From NCBI GenBank assembly GCA_030668165.1, contig DAOUUM010000137.1:1-7439 (forward strand): a stretch of DNA of 7,439 nucleotides, written 5' to 3'. The first letter of the stretch is position 1; every line of letters starts with the position of its first letter. This DNA comes from Candidatus Heimdallarchaeota archaeon. GTDB lineage: Archaea; Asgardarchaeota; Heimdallarchaeia; Heimdallarchaeales; Kariarchaeaceae. Shown one piece after another: positions 5,629 to 7,439 of the stretch. The translations under genes were made by a program, and so were the position numbers. Below the pieces are notes generated by a model. It was given only the letters and a program-made list of their open reading frames with translations. It made no database searches and was not told the DNA's origin.

Positions 5629-6099
5629 TTACCGTTTGTAGTTACGAAATTTGGCAAGTGGAAACAAGACAATGGGAACTAGATAAATGGGTAGGGGTAA
5701 AAATCCTGCAGTTGTTAATATCTCATCTATCTGGTAGCTCAGATGCACCGAGTGATTATAGAGATTCACAAACACCACATGGATGGTTGTGTTGATAAAA
5801 ATATCTGATATCTCCACCTCGTATTCAAATGGAACGGTATCATTCAGCGCATGCTTGGCAATACGTGAGTAATCCGATTGATTAAGCCACATATCATAGT
5901 TCTGCCCCCTAAATACAATCAGATCGATGATGTAATCCACCTCTCCAGATACCACCATTGTCATATTATTATTTGTATCAAAATTGATGTGTTCATAGGT
6001 ATCTGCAGCCAGATCCTTCTCATCAGATACAATTGTATCGGCACTAACCGTGGATATCATTAACAATAAAATCACACTGAGTGGAATATATCTATTCAA
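5629..6099 (-). CDS. Small secreted/surface protein, signal peptide plus C-terminal membrane anchor
   Basis: The 156-residue product has a clean Sec signal peptide (residues 1-20, cleavage likely after VSA before Asp21) and a 111-residue extracellular part. GFLPLPIYLVPIVLFPLAKF (132-151) then forms a membrane anchor closing with a basic RNYKR end. The middle carries five N-glycosylation sequons (Asn45, 73, 86, 103, 115) and a pattern I know from archaeal secreted beta-sandwich domains: DLIVFRGQNYDMWLNQ, a run of short strands, then IHVVFVNLYNHSVHLSYQI. GF-TM-basic tails resemble protein-sorting C-termini (PGF-CTERM type), but no diagnostic motif is present. The start is TTG (6099-6097), chosen because a strong Shine-Dalgarno precedes it and the signal peptide begins there. 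It is convergent with the RadA-like gene, with one base between the stops. Function unknown. Confidence 0.82.
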   Translation of the reverse strand: MNRYIPLSVILLLMISTVSADTIVSDEKDLAADTYEHINFDTNNNMTMVVSGEVDYIIDLIVFRGQNYDMWLNQSDYSRIAKHALNDTVPFEYEVEISDIFINTTIHVVFVNLYNHSVHLSYQIDEILTTAGFLPLPIYLVPIVLFPLAKFRNYKR

Positions 6100-6105
6100 G
6101 TTATT

Positions 6106-6112
6106 TCACCTT
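6106..6112 (-). promoter_or_regulatory. Shine-Dalgarno that fixes a TTG start
   Basis: Minus-strand AAGGTGA lies six bases before the TTG at 6099. It complements the usual archaeal 16S 3' end (UCACCUCC). It is the only strong Shine-Dalgarno in the window and justifies the non-ATG start. A transcript carrying it must have a real leader. AAATTAAAA at 6168-6176 (TTTTAATTT on the minus strand) is a candidate TATA giving a leader of about 45 nt. Confidence 0.65.
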
Positions 6113-6445
6113 GGGTTTGGAATTATTTATTCTTTCTGTGAGGCGTATCATTATCTGTCTTGAACTCAAATTAAAATCTTGAGATTAATTTTATTAGGTG
6201 AGGCACACAAGCTTTCCCAATTCCCTCATATTAAAAATAATTAGTAAATGAGAGGGCAGAGAATATTTTCACTTGGAGGGCGTATCCATGTTTTAAAAAA
6301 TACATTTCTGAGGAGTTATCTCAGTCCAAATACCTCAGGACAGTATAAATGGCAAAAACAGAGATCAGAAAATGGGTAATATAAGGAATTATTATGATTT
6401 TTTCCTATATTATTAATACTATTTGTATCAATTCTGTGGATCGAA
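6113..6445. other. Divergent intergenic region between two secreted-protein genes
   Basis: No gene is supported. Items seen: a candidate leftward TATA at 6168-6176; an imperfect inverted pair CCCTCAT/ATGAGAGGG at about 6223-6256; competing CTGAGG/CTCAG/CCTCAG pairings at 6308-6338; and a TATA-like GTATAAATGG at about 6343-6352 that could give an upstream rightward start with a longer leader. A 14-codon frame from an ATG near 6374 has no support. Confidence 0.4.
6308..6338 (+). repeat. Competing stem arms CTGAGG / CTCAG / CCTCAG
   Basis: CTGAGG at 6308-6313 can pair either with CTCAG at 6320-6324 (7-base distance, local hairpin) or with CCTCAG at 6333-6338 (longer stem, six pairs). The pairings are mutually exclusive. 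If transcribed it could switch, but the next TATA-like element lies downstream, so it may only be a DNA motif. Confidence 0.3.
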
Positions 6446-6453
6446 TTTATATA
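6446..6453 (+). promoter_or_regulatory. TATA box for the concanavalin/Ig-like protein gene
   Basis: TTTATATA begins exactly 30 bases before the ATG at 6476, predicting a leaderless mRNA starting at that ATG. No Shine-Dalgarno is present. Confidence 0.55.
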
Positions 6454-6475
6454 TTATTGACAAAATTTCAGCCTA

Positions 6476-7439
6476 ATGGAAGCAATGAAGAGAGTTTTTC
6501 TGATTTTTCTATGTTTAATGATGATTTCATCAAGCTCGGTAGTTGCGGAACGCAATGATACATCGATGATGTCAACGGCAGATACACCAGTGTGGTCAGA
6601 TGACTTCGCGGATAACAGTTCACTTGATGACTGGGAGATTTCGGGAGGGAGTGATGTTGGTCTGACTGATGATCTTGGTGAATTTGAGATTATAGATGGT
6701 AAATTGGAGGCAACTGATGAGACTGCAGTATGGAATATCGCTACCCATGACAGTAGCGTGCTTTTTGGTACATGGTCATTTGATGTGTACCACCCAGGTG
6801 TCGAGTATGAAACAATATCAATTATGTTCATTTCTGATGAGGTGTTCAGTTTGTTCACACAGCCTTACTGGATGGGATTAGATATCATTCATACTGCTGA
6901 CGATGGAAATTTAATGACGATTAAATTGACTCAATTTGTCAGTAATAATTACAAGGGACTAGTTGAAACAACATCCCCTTATGTTATGAATGCAAAGTAT
7001 CATTTTGACATAATTCGATCTGTCAGTGGTAATGTATACATATATCTGGATTCAGATTTGTTAATGAGTGCAATGGGGAGTCTTAGTTTCGAGGATAATG
7101 ATAATATTAGTTTTTGGGCAGGAGCTGGTGGCAAATTGGATAATATTGAAGTATATGATACTGTACTTATTGATAAGGATGCACCCAAATTTGATACTAG
7201 ACCTGATAATTTGGAAGTTGAATTGGAGACTGATTTCAGGTATGATATGAATGCTACAGATGATACTGAGCTTACCTGGACAATTGATGATACAGTTAAT
7301 TTTGCAATTGATAGTGATGGAGTTGTTACCAATATTGTGGATCTGGATGTTGAAATCTATGATATTAAGGTTACAGCAACTGATACAGCTGGCTTGGCCA
7401 CCTCACATGAATTCACTCTTACAGTGGTAAAGGCATCTG
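6476..7439 (+). CDS. Secreted multidomain surface protein, concanavalin-like plus Ig/cadherin-like domain, 3' end outside window
   Basis: The frame is open from ATG 6476 to the window end (321 codons) with no stop. Residues 4-24 are a Sec signal peptide (KRVFLIFLCLMMI, cleavage likely after VVA before Glu25). Residues about 40-228 form a beta-rich domain of concanavalin/LamG type: WSDDFADNSSLDDWEISGG, EFEIIDGKLEA, GTWSFDVY, YHFDIIRSVSGNVYIYLDS, FWAGAGGKLDNIEVYD. Such domains bind carbohydrates or proteins. No catalytic residues can be assigned. Residues about 235-319 form an Ig/cadherin-like repeat (PDNLEVELETDFRYDMNATD, ELTWTIDD, YDIKVTATDTAGLATSHEF), a fold usually repeated in tandem, so more copies may follow. 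The protein is strongly acidic. ATG 6476 fits the TATA spacing; ATG 6485 gives a more typical signal peptide (MKRVFL). It is probably a cell-surface or adhesion protein of the S-layer environment. Confidence 0.85.
   Translation, partial: MEAMKRVFLIFLCLMMISSSSVVAERNDTSMMSTADTPVWSDDFADNSSLDDWEISGGSDVGLTDDLGEFEIIDGKLEATDETAVWNIATHDSSVLFGTWSFDVYHPGVEYETISIMFISDEVFSLFTQPYWMGLDIIHTADDGNLMTIKLTQFVSNNYKGLVETTSPYVMNAKYHFDIIRSVSGNVYIYLDSDLLMSAMGSLSFEDNDNISFWAGAGGKLDNIEVYDTVLIDKDAPKFDTRPDNLEVELETDFRYDMNATDDTELTWTIDDTVNFAIDSDGVVTNIVDLDVEIYDIKVTATDTAGLATSHEFTLTVVKAS

Noticed and set aside
6374..6418. 14-codon frame in the divergent intergenic region
   Set aside because: It is short, has no Shine-Dalgarno, and the encoded peptide is simply what AT-rich DNA gives.
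6454..6858. 134-codon minus-strand frame
   Set aside because: It lies opposite the signal peptide and concanavalin-like domain of the 6476 gene, whose plus-strand reading has clear protein features. The minus-strand product is a Ser-rich low-complexity shadow.
7000..7332. 110-codon minus-strand frame
   Set aside because: Ser/Leu-rich shadow of the concanavalin/Ig-like protein, with no promoter or motif of its own.

Overview
The window looks archaeal. SecY has archaeal/eukaryotic-type motifs. A SelB-like factor belongs to a family described from archaea (aSelBL), and a RecA-fold protein resembles RadA/RadB. Genes are preceded by TATA boxes rather than bacterial -35/-10 elements. Several TATA boxes sit so close to the start codon (about -28 to -34) that the mRNAs should be leaderless or nearly so. 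An Asgard archaeon is my best guess, from SecY character, AT-rich intergenic DNA and sequon-rich secreted proteins, but this is an inference of low to moderate confidence.

Layout. 1-1301 (minus): secY, missing its C-terminus at the window edge. 1302-2283: an almost 1 kb mobile-element graveyard, with a minus-strand relic that may be a DDE/rve-type transposase, a plus-strand C-terminal relic of a TnpB (IS200/IS605-type) gene, and a small palindrome just after it. 2284-3045 (plus): an unrecognised two-TM protein with a charged coiled-coil tail. 3078-4070 (plus): an aSelBL-like protein with domains II and III intact but without usable GTPase motifs. 4071-4213: T-rich convergent terminator region with an 11-bp direct repeat. 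4214-4501 (minus): a 95-aa winged-helix regulator with a perfect inverted repeat over its predicted transcription start. 4502-4880: an intergenic region whose palindromic TATA element could also fire rightwards into a structured, terminator-ended stretch (candidate small RNA, about 4591-4697). 4881-5627 (plus): a RadA/RadB-like RecA-fold protein whose Walker A is gone. 5629-6099 (minus): a secreted, C-terminally anchored small protein with a TTG start set by a good Shine-Dalgarno, convergent with its neighbour with one base between the stop codons. 6476-7439 (plus): a secreted protein with a concanavalin-like domain and an Ig/cadherin-like domain, running off the window.

How the genes may relate. 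Most genes appear to have their own promoter, so there is no convincing operon. The most striking theme is two paralogues of P-loop NTPases (SelB-like GTPase, RadA-like ATPase) that both lost nucleotide-binding motifs. They flank a small regulator and a candidate structured RNA. The two secreted proteins at the right end would use the Sec channel encoded at the left end. A shared pathway for the central genes is not demonstrated by the sequence.
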